This document shows, piece after piece, positions 54,801-63,489 of a stretch of 64,000 bases of DNA (the stretch's first letter is position 1; each line of letters begins with the position of its first letter). The stretch comes from Lepidostoma basale (lineage: Eukaryota > Arthropoda > Insecta > Trichoptera > Lepidostomatidae), in contig JAHDVF020001035.1 in NCBI GenBank assembly GCA_022606425.2, positions 1-64,000 of the forward strand, in the 5' to 3' direction. The notes under the pieces were generated by a model. That model made no database searches. It saw only the letters and a program-made list of their open reading frames with translations, and was not told where the DNA came from. The translations under genes were made by a program, and so were the position numbers.

Positions 54801-56792
54801 AAAGTGCGGTAGGTACCATTTTCGGCTCCCGTCAACTTGTGAGTCGTGTCCGACCAATTCGCGCGCGTAACCTTTAGTTACGTAACTGCGCATTTTTTCT
54901 TTGTACGCGACCGAAAACTGTGGGTCGGCTTTCATTCTCGATTCTACGCTCTTTAATCTATTAAGAGCGCAAGGACGGCCATCGGGGAGGCTAGAGCCCT
55001 CTTCTCGCCATAGCAGGCCGGTCTCCCACTGCCCGTTTTCTAGTTGACGGGTTGTCTCCTTCATGGTGCTTGAAGCGCGGGCGTCGTTGCTGTGGGTTCT
55101 CTCCGTAACCCTAATTCCGAGGGCGTCAACAGCATAACTCTCCTTCATAAGCAGGTCCAGACGCGAGTCTTCCGATTCGCGTTCCGCGTGAATGGTGAGA
55201 GTGGTGGCACGGGTGGTAGATGGTGTTCCTCTGGGGGCGCCGTGCGTTGTCCATCCTAGCGCTGTGCGAGAGCGCAAGTAGCCTTTTGTGTCATTCTTAA
55301 TCTCCCGGGTCACTATTAAGTGGCCGTGATCCTGACCAATTAGGATACACGGAGTGACCTGTTGTTTAGATCCGCACATCTGGCTGGGAAGGCGAAACCC
55401 GTGCACCGTGTTGGCGGTAATAGAAAATCGGCGATTATCGCTGTGTAAGACTAGGGAGACTCTCTGTGAGGCCCTCTCTTTGGTGCACATGTCGTTCGCT
55501 CCATGAATCCGTAGTGGTTGTTCCGGTCCCTGCACGCCTATATGTTCCGCGAGTTTCGCGTCGATAAGCGTGATGGTGGACCCTTCATCAAGCAGCGCAT
55601 ATACGTCCAATGTCCCGAGCGGGCCCTTCACTGTGACCGGAACCACTTTTAGTAGAACGGGATTGCGGCCGTCGTACGTATGCATTACGTACTCTTCTGC
55701 ATGGTTGGCTTCCCTCCGAGTGCTGCTGTTTGCCGGTTCTTTATGCAGCGTTTCGTGGTGGCGGCGATTACACTTAGAACATTCCTGTTTACTTCTGCAA
55801 TCGGGTGCCCGATGTCCGTGCGTTAAGCATACGAAGCACAAATTGTTTTTGCGAACAACTTCCCACCTTTCATCTACACTTTTTTGGATGAATAATCCAC
55901 ACGACGCAAGTTTGTGGTCTGCCGGGCAGATCGCGCACTTTTTCACTTTTCGCGGGTTCGTTGTCGCTACGGCGTGCACCTGCTGCTTTGTACTTTTTCT
56001 AACCTCGCTCCTAGCGGGGTGCGTTGCCGGCGCGGAGCCCTTTATATCCCCCGCGCGCCATAAAGCAAAGTCGGCGAGCTTCGCCCCTGACTCGCTGACC
56101 GACCCTTCTCGTATCAGTCGCCACCACTCATGTCTCCAAGTGGGTGGCATCTTCTCGCTCAGCATCCGCAGGTCTGTTGTGCTGAGTGTGGTTCCGTTGA
56201 GCCGGTCCGAAGTCGTTACAATGGATCGGATGCGGAGGGCTAGGGACACCGCCTCTTTCCGCGTGCACTCAATGGAGAGTGGTTGCAATTTTGCTGCCTC
56301 CTGGAGTAGTTGCCGCACCACTTGAGTCTGGTCCCCGAACAGCATGTCCAGGCCCATCATTGCTGCGTTGACATCTCTAGGTTCCAGCATCACTCCTCGT
56401 ACCATCTTGAGAGCTTCTCCCTTTAATGCTCGTTGTAGGCGAGCCAAGTTATCAGCCTCTGATAATCTCTCTGCTTCGGTTGAAGCGTAGAAAGCATTCT
56501 TAAACAGAGGCCACATCGCTGGATCTCCGTTGAACTCAGGCAGGGGTGATGGTGGGGCACTCCTCTGATACGGGTATGATGGAGCATGTCCAGAATATGC
56601 GCCAATCCAATCTCGCATTTGATCGGTTTGAGCTGCGAAGCCAGCTCCTACCGACCACGGGGTTGCAGTTGAGTGGGTGCTTCCTTCCTGTGCAGGGCGG
56701 CTAGGACCAGCCCATGATGGCTGGGCGAACTGCTGGATTGGATTTGTTGGAAGCTGTCCTTGCACTGGTGGGATTGGATGTCCACGTTCAGA
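51828..56792 (-). CDS. BEL/Pao Gag-Pol polyprotein (downstream of the amber codon)
   Basis: About 1654 codons without another stop. Residues counted from 56765. Gag domain with PLPEFNGDPAMWPLFKNAF (about 74-92, DUF1759-like); zinc knuckles CAIC...CGLF and CFVCLTHGHRAPDC (277-323); aspartic protease LLDEGSTITLI (about 391-401); RT with DIREMFLQIKI (712) and FYMDD (787-791); RNase H with FCDAS, ELQAAL, TDS, NPADLGTR (963-1085); integrase with HYHERAGH...CVVC zinc motif (1270-1310), DFFGP, YSDNGTN and CWERL for the D,D,E triad (1343, 1405, 1455); DUF5641-type end (1555-1630). All catalytic motifs are present. The protein would cleave, copy and integrate the element if translated through or from an internal start. 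No Met codon opens the segment; the first in-frame candidate lies inside the Gag domain. Confidence 0.9.
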   Translation of the reverse strand, partial: SERGHPIPPVQGQLPTNPIQQFAQPSWAGPSRPAQEGSTHSTATPWSVGAGFAAQTDQMRDWIGAYSGHAPSYPYQRSAPPSPLPEFNGDPAMWPLFKNAFYASTEAERLSEADNLARLQRALKGEALKMVRGVMLEPRDVNAAMMGLDMLFGDQTQVVRQLLQEAAKLQPLSIECTRKEAVSLALRIRSIVTTSDRLNGTTLSTTDLRMLSEKMPPTWRHEWWRLIREGSVSESGAKLADFALWRAGDIKGSAPATHPARSEVRKSTKQQVHAVATTNPRKVKKCAICPADHKLASCGLFIQKSVDERWEVVRKNNLCFVCLTHGHRAPDCRSKQECSKCNRRHHETLHKEPANSSTRREANHAEEYVMHTYDGRNPVLLKVVPVTVKGPLGTLDVYALLDEGSTITLIDAKLAEHIGVQGPEQPLRIHGANDMCTKERASQRVSLVLHSDNRRFSITANTVHGFRLPSQMCGSKQQVTPCILIGQDHGHLIVTREIKNDTKGYLRSRTALGWTTHGAPRGTPSTTRATTLTIHAERESEDSRLDLLMKESYAVDALGIRVTERTHSNDARASSTMKETTRQLENGQWETGLLWREEGSSLPDGRPCALNRLKSVESRMKADPQFSVAYKEKMRSYVTKGYARELVGHDSQVDGSRKWYLPHFAVIHPQKPGKLRIVFDAASKCRGVSLNDRLLPGPDLLSSLMGNIIRFREGKIAMAADIREMFLQIKIREEDQDSQRFLWRENPGDEIKEYVMTSMIFGATCSPSSAQYVRNLIADNHRHTHPAAADAITRKFYMDDFLDATDSLTEAIEIAKDITEVLSSGGFYLTNWTSNDRRILDSTTTRKDLITMSQGTATERVLGLSWNPTSDTFAFDLGSLKEIEEEVPTKRRVLSTVMRIFDPLGFLTCLLVRGKILLQEIWRLRIDWDEEIPAAQQTKWEEWLQLMTTTPFTIPRCVTLKKDENATLHVFCDASELAYCAVAYLVQDGGRHVRLVASKARVAPLRATSIPRLELQAALIAARLAATIRNETTCRINRSVYWTDSTTVLCWLRSDPRTYSTFVANRLGEIDETTTPADWRWVPSKLNPADLGTRDGSLPDVTPEGRWFKGPPFLKNKEEGWPTERAALPKDEDLERKRFVGTTVTTVTTANSLPDISRFSSWSRLIRATGWVRRFIGRCRSPAYMPGRTELTAGEISLAEISWIKHSQLESFTEEVINIKAQKTIPRNSRLSQLNIFADCHGILRMGSRLINPDLPVGQQSPIILDGRHPYTRLVIRHYHERAGHGSAERTLSDTLAQFYILGQRSAIRQITRQCVVCRLKRGTPTAPQMAPLPIDRTTAREAPFTRSGMDFFGPISVTVGRRHEKRYGVLFTCLATRAVHLEIAHSLTSDSAIQAIRRLAARRGHPTTIYSDNGTNLRGAAAEMRMAIKEFTASDDFQAALANRGVEWKFIPPAAPHMGGCWERLIRSVKIGLETMLKDRHPHEETLKTALAEVEFTVNNRPLTHISVDHRDEAPLTPNHFLIGTAGLMPHLAHYQRADEKICLKKEWQKAQRFADMFWRRWMKEYLPTLARRSKWHTRQDPARVGDLAVIIDPGLPRNRWPRGIITAVHTAADGQVRTATIKTTQAEYTRPVIKLVIIHREEPESDHAEGEG

Positions 56793-57692
56793 CTATTGTG
56801 ATACGGGAACATATGCAGCAGTCATCGGTGATGTGGTCATCTGAGATGCGGTCACTGGAGATTCGGTTATCGAAGATGCGGTCACTGGAGACGCGGTCAT
56901 CTGAGATGCGGTCACTGATGATGCGGTCACTGGAGTTGTAGCCATCAGGGATGCGGTCACTGGAGTTGCGGTCATCAGGGATGCGGTCACTGATGATGCG
57001 GTCACTGGAGTTGTAGCCATCAGGGATGCGGTCACTGGAGTTGCGGTCATCAGGGATGCGGTCACTGATGATGCGGTCACTGGAGTTGTAGCCATCAGGG
57101 ATGCGGTCACTGGAGTTGCGGTCATCAGGGATGCGGTCACTGATGATGCGGTCACTGGAGTTGTAGTTATCACTGGAGATGCGGTCACTGGAATTTGTTT
57201 TCTTACCAGTTGTGTTAGCAGTTCAAGCATCAGTTCATCTTTGGCTGCAATCCGTTCATCTCTGGCTGCCATCTGTGATTGCTGGTTCTGCAATAGCTCC
57301 AGTATTTTGGAATTTCCTTCCCTTGTTGTGCGTGCCAGCTCCTTCATGGAATTGTAGTCCGAGCTGCCAGAAGCTTCACTGGAAGTTGACTCCATCTCTG
57401 CTGGCGTAGCTCGTTCCTCCTCGGCCGCCTTTCGTTGACGCGTTCCCATCGGCATTTTTCCCTTTTCCGATGATTGAGACATCGGAGACTCTTTGATACG
57501 ACGTCTGTCGTTGATAGCTGTTATCCCGGTGGAGGCGAAGCCGTTCGCGTTCCGGTCCGGCGATGCAGCGTTTATACTGCGGCTAGTTCTCGGTGGCTGT
57601 AGTCCCGGTGGAGGGCGAAGTCGTTCGCGTTCCGGTCCGGCGACGCAGCGTGACGAGTAAGCAGCAGTTCTGACGATGTGCGGTCTGCACAC
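56793..57692 (-). CDS. BEL/Pao Gag N-terminal segment
   Basis: Open for 299 codons; the likely true start is Met71 (57482, MSQSSEKGKMPMGTRQRKAA), because the earlier part overlaps leader sequence. It has an acidic/Ser region, a coiled coil (KILELLQNQQSQMAARDERI on to LLTQLVRKQ) and then a Thr/Ser/Val/Ala repeat tract from a 75-bp minisatellite. It ends at TAG (56793-56795) in the context CAA TAG TCT. The pol frame continues in phase directly after it, so the stop splits a single Gag-Pol frame. Confidence 0.8.
   Translation of the reverse strand: MCRPHIVRTAAYSSRCVAGPERERLRPPPGLQPPRTSRSINAASPDRNANGFASTGITAINDRRRIKESPMSQSSEKGKMPMGTRQRKAAEEERATPAEMESTSSEASGSSDYNSMKELARTTREGNSKILELLQNQQSQMAARDERIAAKDELMLELLTQLVRKQIPVTASPVITTTPVTASSVTASLMTATPVTASLMATTPVTASSVTASLMTATPVTASLMATTPVTASSVTASLMTATPVTASLMATTPVTASSVTASQMTASPVTASSITESPVTASQMTTSPMTAAYVPVSQ
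56820..57190 (-). repeat. 75-bp coding minisatellite within gag
   Basis: GTTGTAGCCATCAGGGATGC recurs at 56935, 57010 and 57085, with a variant at 57160, exactly 75 bp apart. Shorter 24-27-bp subunits (GATGCGGTCACTG...) make up each unit. Length is a multiple of three, so the frame stays open and the repeat encodes VTAS(L/S)M-type steps. Confidence 0.9.
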
Positions 57693-57748
57693 CGGCCTCT
57701 CTGCTGTAGGTTTGAAGACTGTAGTTCTCCGGGGTGCAGGGGCCTTAT

Positions 57749-57765
57749 CCGCCGTCGAAGGACCA
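57749..57765 (-). other. BEL/Pao primer-binding site
   Basis: TGGTCCTTCGACGGCGG starts 2 nt inside the 5' LTR. It begins TGG as needed to pair with a tRNA CCA end. The tRNA species was not determined. Confidence 0.7.
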
Positions 57766-57767
57766 AA

Positions 57768-58460
57768 TGTTGCGTACGTAAGTGGACTGTATTGACTTTT
57801 CTATAGGTCGCAGGTCCCTGCAGGCTCCGGAGCGTAGTGATACTTTTAATTTCGAAGAGAAAGGTAGAGATACGATTTATATTCGAAGAGAAAGGCAGAG
57901 ATACGTTTCGTAGTAGTAGTAGCAGGTAGAAGTCTTCAGGTAGTAGTGGAGCAGAGAGGTGACTTGACCGAGAAAACCGAGACGCTTAAGTACCCGCCAG
58001 CGATACCGTGTTGTCGACGATCAGTGTTAATTATGATCACTTGTAATTAGTCGCTGAAAGCGGGCTCGGTGATTGGCTATTGAACGGCGTCTGTGATTGG
58101 TCGCCGCCGCGAGGCCTCGCGGCATATTTACGTGCCGGCCGGGTACTCGGCTCTGTTTGCTTGCTACACCGTCCGTCTGGCAGATGTACTCAAAATGTTT
58201 CCTCGGTAAAATCCGTAATTTCTATTTGACTCCTGCGAGACTTCGTACGCTGCTACACTCATTTATTTCACAATACAAATCATACAATACACAAAGAACA
58301 ACATCAATAATGAAATATAAATGAAATATAAAATAAACTTAAATATTAAACAATTCTCTATTATCTTTAGGACATATAAGTCTTTATTATTTTACAAACA
58401 TATAAATCATACAACATATTATTCCTATTTAAAACGTGGAGGAGAATCCGGTCCGTTACA
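57768..58460 (-). repeat. BEL/Pao 5' LTR
   Basis: Upstream LTR on minus; carries the promoter by inference. GAAGAGAAAGG(T/C)AGAGATACG occurs twice in each LTR as a short internal repeat. Confidence 0.95.
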
Positions 58461-58589
58461 AAGATAATTGGTATAATTTAATTTAGGAACAAACCTCAAA
58501 ATACTGAAAGTATTACCTTAAGTAATTAATGAATTTAATGACAACTTATGTTACAATGCTTATATTTTTTAGCTCATAGACGAGTGCTG

Positions 58590-58925
58590 ACACTATCATT
58601 AGAACTACAGAAATAAGTACTCTTCGCATTATTGCGAGAACGGCACTCCGTGACAGAGTGAGAAATTCTGAAATAATGAATATTTGCAATGAGTAAGATG
58701 TTATAGGATGAGGAAGAACACGTAGATGTTACTGGAGAGATCATGTGAAGAGAGCGGGTCCTGAAAGAGTGATAAATAAAGCGGCAAATAAAGAACCAAT
58801 AGGCAATCGACCCCCAAAAAGACCACCCAAAAACTGTCCAGACGGATAGACATCTACATCCCAGAACAGGGCTCCGATAAATAACAGGACATAGTCCTAA
58901 AAAAAAAAAAGACATAAAAATGCGT
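58590..58925 (+). mobile_element. LINE 3' fragment with poly(A)
   Basis: Plus reading: RIIARTALRDRVRNSEIMNI, then GRTRRCYWRDHVKRAGPER and PPKRPPK. Ends CCTAAAAAAAAAAAA. Frameshifts. Confidence 0.65.
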
Positions 58926-59149
58926 TAAACTCCAACGCCCCAGTCATTAACAATCAGGTCAATTTATCCTACAGTCACATCTTAGATATTTTTCCAATTC
59001 ATCGTAACCACCCGATAGTAATTCCCAAGCTTATCCCTTCCTGCACTTAATAACTAAGTATGTACACCCTTCCCCTCTCTTCCACCCCCACTCTTTCTAA
59101 ATTAGCCACCTCCCTAAATATAATTTGTATCTCGATGTTTAGTTTTAAT

Positions 59150-59240
59150 TCAGTATGTGTCAAGCCCTGACGAAGCTCGCATAGAGCGAAACCGGTAGGC
59201 CCGCATCCTCACATAATAAAGTGGTTGCATACAAGTATAT
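59150..59240 (+). repeat. Hammerhead-family arm
   Basis: Contains the motif at 59164-59200 and then CACATAATAAAGTGGTTGCA, which resembles the outer arm of other palindromes. No inverted partner seen nearby. Confidence 0.45.
59164..59200 (+). ncRNA. Hammerhead motif, GUA cleavage triplet
   Basis: GCC, CUGACGA (59167-59173), A, stem II GCUC/GAGC with loop GCAUA, GAAAC (59188-59192), CG, GUA (59195-59197), GGC. Core intact; stem I only 3 bp but all G-C. Confidence 0.6.
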
Positions 59241-59399
59241 TAAAAAAAGTGTTGAATATGTCCAACCATTAAGTAATGGCTTCTTATCAAAGAAAAATAC
59301 ATAGTTTGTTGAATAGACCCACCGCCACTGTTGAGCAGTTAGTCCTGGAAATGTCCGCTGAGTCAATTAGCGTGGGTCAATAATTTGACCTGCGCTGTT

Positions 59400-60240
59400 A
59401 TTCATTTGAAAACATAGGATTTCAAATACTCACGTAAAGATTCATTAAGCGCGGTTAATGCCAGGTTGGTTTCCTGACTCTAACTTTCTAGTATACCTAC
59501 ATTTAAAGTGCTTGATTAAAATTGAATTGTTTTCCTGTTCTAATATCGTGCTTTAATGTTGTTTAGAATTATTTGAGTGTTGTTTGACATTATTTTGTGT
59601 CAAGTGCATTTCTTAGGAATCGTTAATTGTTTATTCAACATTTTAAATCAATTGATGTTGCTCTATTATGTTTACACGTGTTGCTTTTTCCACACACTAC
59701 TAAATCTTTTTAAATAATATGAGTCTGGTTTAACATTTTTTGAGTTCTTGCTTTATACACTACGTAATCATTTTAAATCTCTTATGTTGTTAATATTATA
59801 TTATTTGAGTGTTCTTTAACATAATTAAAAGTATTTTTTAATAATCGTTTAATGTTTATTTTATAATATTAATAATTTGATAATGGCCTCGTAAGTATGT
59901 TGTTCTCTTTACACATTACTGAATCATACAATATTTAAAAAAAAAAAATATCCATAATATTCAATTATGACATCTGATATGAATAAAAAAATCGGCGAAT
60001 TAAATAAAAGGAAATATATAAACGAAAAATATAAAAAGAGTTAATGAAAATATGTTATTTAAGATTATATTGTTTTTTTAATTCAAATAGGAAAAAATTT
60101 AAATACAATAGGTTAAATTATCTAGGAAAATAAATGTTTTTAGAACAGTACGTTTTAGCTGTGAAAGCTCAAATGTAATAATGAAATTATAATTATATTG
60201 ACAAAACAGATTTCTTCAAAAGAGTCTTCTAGAAAGAGTT
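59400..60240. other. AT-rich stretch, nothing recognised
   Basis: No repeat or coding feature supported. Confidence 0.35.
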
Positions 60241-60244
60241 TAAT

Positions 60245-60360
60245 ATCGATTAATGAAGACACCTGTAATGTAACACCTGATGATGTCAACATAGGTTGAC
60301 GAAACAGCTGCCACGTAAAATAAACATAAAATTGTGATACATAAAACGAAGTTTTTTAAT
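60245..60360 (+). repeat. Hammerhead-like element, cleavage triplet mutated
   Basis: CUGAUGA (60277-60283), U, hairpin GUCAAC/GUUGAC (6 bp), GAAAC, AGCU, GCC (60310-60312). The U of the NUH triplet is C, so cleavage is not expected. The flank TAAAATAAACATAAAATTGT matches 13140-13165. Confidence 0.55.
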
Positions 60361-60769
60361 TAAACAGTTTATCATTTATTTTGCTTAAAATGACATAATT
60401 AAAATATTTTTCAATATTTGAGCTATGATAGTATATTATATTGTTCAGATATTTGATAATATTAAACTTTTAGATTTATTTAGTTCTAAAATGTTTTCCA
60501 CTGCGAATATTGTTAATCAGCTTGGACATGGATATCAATCATCATTACTCAATAACAGTTAGAAATATTCCAAAAGCTTAGATAGCTTCTGTCATATACG
60601 TCGACCAATTCTTCGTGTCTTATATTTTGAAAAGATTAACAAAAGCTACGGGAAACAATTTACATTAAATGTTTTCTTGACACGTTGAAATATCATAATA
60701 TTAAGTGGTGTTAAACTTCAATTTTTAAATAAACATACGTTGGCCTGTAATAATTTTCAATGGTGCTAA

Positions 60770-60970
60770 ACTTCACTTTAGATAATAAACATGAATGAAA
60801 ACATCTGTTTTCTAGTTATTATAGTTTATGCAATTGAAATGTTTTGCCTGGGTAAGGAATTATCGCATCACATTTGAGCCTTAGCCAGGTATCGTTCACA
60901 TAAATTATAATAAAACTTCTAAACACAGGTGTTTTCAGTGTTATTAATTACCCAAATGTACTATTATTAA
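60770..60970. repeat. Foldback family 5 relative
   Basis: AACATGAATGAAAACATCTG and its inverted partner AAACACAGGTGTTTTCAG-like; centre GAAATGTTTTGCCTGGGTAA / TTAGCCAGGTATCG. Confidence 0.5.
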
Positions 60971-61149
60971 AGGGCGTGAAACTTATTTAATCATTAAAAC
61001 CTATATGAAAGGATAATTCTTAGGAAACTTTTTGCACCCACTTTAAAGGATAGGGCTTACAGGATCAAAATAAATCTTGATCTGAAAGTACTGATTTACC
61101 AGAAAACATTCTTGGGGTTCTGTAATTTTCAAGGCCTACAATGCAAGAT

Positions 61150-61365
61150 GATAGAACAATTTTGTCAAGAGGGGTGCCTTATGAAGAGGTAGACCAAGTA
61201 AAAGATGGGTACACTGTGTGAAGACTGAAGGAAACTGGGAAGACCCGGAGAATGGAGAGGGATAATCAGGGTCAGTAGCTATTGAAGGAACTGTTGCGGA
61301 AGAGACCAAATTCTATCCCAGGATGTGTAAGATGCATCGAGAAAAGGAATAAACTAATAAGCTAT
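61150..61365 (+). mobile_element. LINE 3' fragment, (GAA) tail family, decayed
   Basis: GAAGAGGTAGACCAAGTAAA, GAAGACCCGGAGAATGGAGA-like blocks and GAGACCAAATTCTATCCCAG; related to 30600-30778. Confidence 0.55.
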
Positions 61366-61392
61366 TATAATTTTGGATTTTAACAACATTAC

Positions 61393-61925
61393 TTGCACGT
61401 CATCAAAGTATTCGACTAATAAAATATAGTGAGCACGTCAACAAAGTATTCGACTAGTACAATAAAGTGAGCACGTCAACTATTTATACGATTACATTGA
61501 GAACGCCAACAAACTATTCGACAAGTATAATGCAGTGAGCACGTCAACAAATTATTCGATTAGTACAATACAGAGAGCACGTCAACTATTTATACGACTC
61601 CACTGAGAACACCAATATACTATTCGACAAGTTTAATGCAGCACGTGAACAAACTGTTCGACAAGTATCATACAAAGAGCACGTCAACTATTTATACGAC
61701 TCCACTGAGAACACCAATAAACTATTCGACAAGTTTAATACAGTGAGCACGTCAACAAATTATTTGACTAGTTCAATACAGTGAGCACGTCAACTACGAG
61801 TATTTATACGACTACACTGAGAACGCCAATAAACTATTCGACAAGTATAATACAGTAAGCACGTTTACAAATTATTCGACTAGTACAATACAGTGAGCAA
61901 GTCAATAAATTATTATACGAGTACT
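61393..61925. repeat. Minisatellite with alternating ~38-bp subunits
   Basis: About 14 units built on GAGCACGTCAAC...ATTCGAC(T/A)AGTA. Two unit types alternate in part (TATTTATACGA type and AAATTATTCGA type), giving a higher-order arrangement. No spacer conservation, so it is not a CRISPR-like array. Confidence 0.85.
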
Positions 61926-62139
61926 AACATAGTATAATAATAGTATGGAATGAAATCACTCATTAAAAGTAGTGTTCAATTGTATAAGAATTGTTATTTG
62001 TTTGAAATAAAACATTTTCCATTAAAAAATGCAAATATTTCAGATAAAAATATGCGAGTAAGGTGTTCATCTCGATAAACAAGTAATTTACGGAATTAAT
62101 GTTTTGCGTTGGAAATTTGTGACCATAATTATTTAACTA

Positions 62140-62290
62140 CGCATGTCTCGTGTCGTGTGGCCTTTGCAAAGCTTAGCACTTTTCAATGTCCGACATCAAT
62201 CACCCCGTATTGGACGGGACCACCCCGAGCACTGGTGGTAGGGGTGGGCGGAACGAGACTCCATTGACAAAATATATCTGAAAGGGGTGG
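62140..62290. other. GC-richer unique islet
   Basis: CACCCCGTATTGGACGGGAC and CCACCCCGAGCACTGGTGG; unmatched elsewhere in the window. Possibly regulatory; no ORF. Confidence 0.2.
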
Positions 62291-62384
62291 TTGAATCGTA
62301 TATTGTAAAAAGCAAACGAGGAATTTGATACTTATTCCGAAAATATGATGATGAGAAATGTATGCATTAAAATAATGTTATGTT

Positions 62385-62559
62385 AAATTTATATATTATA
62401 TATAAAATAACAAAACACTTAGTATGTAACCACGGTTTGCTTGTAATAATTAATGCCAAGTATTTTAGCTTAGATCCAATCTTCATCGGAGCAATATACC
62501 ACCGACCATGGTACGTGGTTAAAAACAAATTGTTTCATTATTTTATATCTATAAGCTTA
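62385..62559 (-). repeat. Decayed hammerhead-family arm
   Basis: Minus CCGATGAAGATTGGATCTAA then CTAAAATACTTGGCATTAAT resembles 19690 and 20550 with a degraded core. Target of the next insertion. Confidence 0.4.
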
Positions 62560-62906
62560 ATGAAGAGAGCCATGTTGGGTATCAGTTTACGGGACAGACT
62601 CAGAAATGAGGACATAAGAGTCAGGACAAAGGTTTCCGATGTTATCAAGATGGCCGCAACCCTCAAGTGGCGATGGGCGGGACATGTCGCTCGCGATCCA
62701 GATGAAGAGTGGACAAGGTGACTGCTGTGCTGGTGGCCAAGGACGGCAAAGCGTGGAGTTGGGCGCCCACAGTTGCGTTGGCGCGACGATGTCCGGAGAA
62801 GTGCGGGAAGTGCCTGGATGCGGATCGCTCAGGATAGAAGAGAATGGAAAATGCGAGAGGAGGCCTACGTCCAGGAGTGGACGGTCAATACATGTTGAAG
62901 AAGAAG
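62560..62906 (+). mobile_element. LINE 3' fragment with target duplication
   Basis: Encodes MLGISLRDRLRNEDIRVRTK and ATLKWRWAGHVARDP, then after a frameshift an RRSAGSAWMRIAQDRREWKM-type tail. Ends GAAGAAGAAG. AAGCTTAA lies on both sides (62552-62559, 62907-62914). Confidence 0.75.
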
Positions 62907-62997
62907 AAGCTTAAAACGTCAAACCACAAAGTAGCTTCATAAGAAAAGCAAATTATGGTTATGTTTTTATTATATAATTTTACAGATTAGTTTGTAT

Positions 62998-63275
62998 ATA
63001 TGGAACGCACGGATGAAAAACGAATGGTTAAGTTAATAAATATCAACATAGCTAATGAAGTACGGAGTCGAAGAAGATGAGGAAAACATGGTATTACAAA
63101 TAATAAAAAATAAAAAAAAAAGGTCGCTCATTTTAGAAGTCGGAAGTATCAATGTGCGTGTGTGATTCACTGTGTGAATGTAGAGAAATCTGAATAGGTG
63201 TTTCAGGATAGAATAGTGTGGCGACCTATTGTCTTTTTCCACTCTTGCGTGATCGTTTGTTGTTGTTGATTGGGT
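62998..63275 (+). mobile_element. RTE-type LINE 3' fragment with GTT tail
   Basis: ATATGGAACGCACGGATGAA, GAGGAAAACATGGTATTAC, GTGTGAATGTAGAGAAATC and TTGTTGTTGTTGATTGGG. Its GTT-type tail and sequence are closer to the 5404 element than to the GTTA-tailed copies. Confidence 0.65.
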
Positions 63276-63489
63276 TTTATTTTAAAAAAAACATTTTATT
63301 TTCTATTATACTTTAAAATAAAAAAATTCTGTTACCTTAACTTATTTAAAAAATATGTAAATATGTACGTAACGAATGAAAGAAAAGTTATAAATAATAA
63401 TTGACTGTCTTTATATTATAATTTAATTGATACCCGTTTAAGAATTTTACGGACTGATACAAGCATTAAAATGCATTATAAAAAGTAAA

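Larger units (their letters stand above)
51119..58460 (-). mobile_element. Full-length BEL/Pao LTR retrotransposon
   Basis: 7342 bp with two 693-bp LTRs (TGTTGCG...CGTTACA on plus) that look identical by eye. AAGAT flanks it on both sides (51114-51118 and 58461-58465), a 5-bp target duplication. Read on minus it has primer-binding site, Gag coiled-coil region, zinc knuckles, protease, RT/RNase H, integrase and a DUF5641-type C-terminus. That order and the A17-type protease define BEL/Pao. Identical LTRs and long open frames mean a very recent insertion; the only visible lesion is one in-frame TAG. Confidence 0.95.

Noticed and set aside
55570..56325. 251-codon plus ORF in the BEL element
   Set aside because: Antisense of Gag/protease; composition follows the real frame.
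61393..61925. CRISPR-like array
   Set aside because: Whole units diverge evenly; there are no unique spacers, and the genome is eukaryotic.
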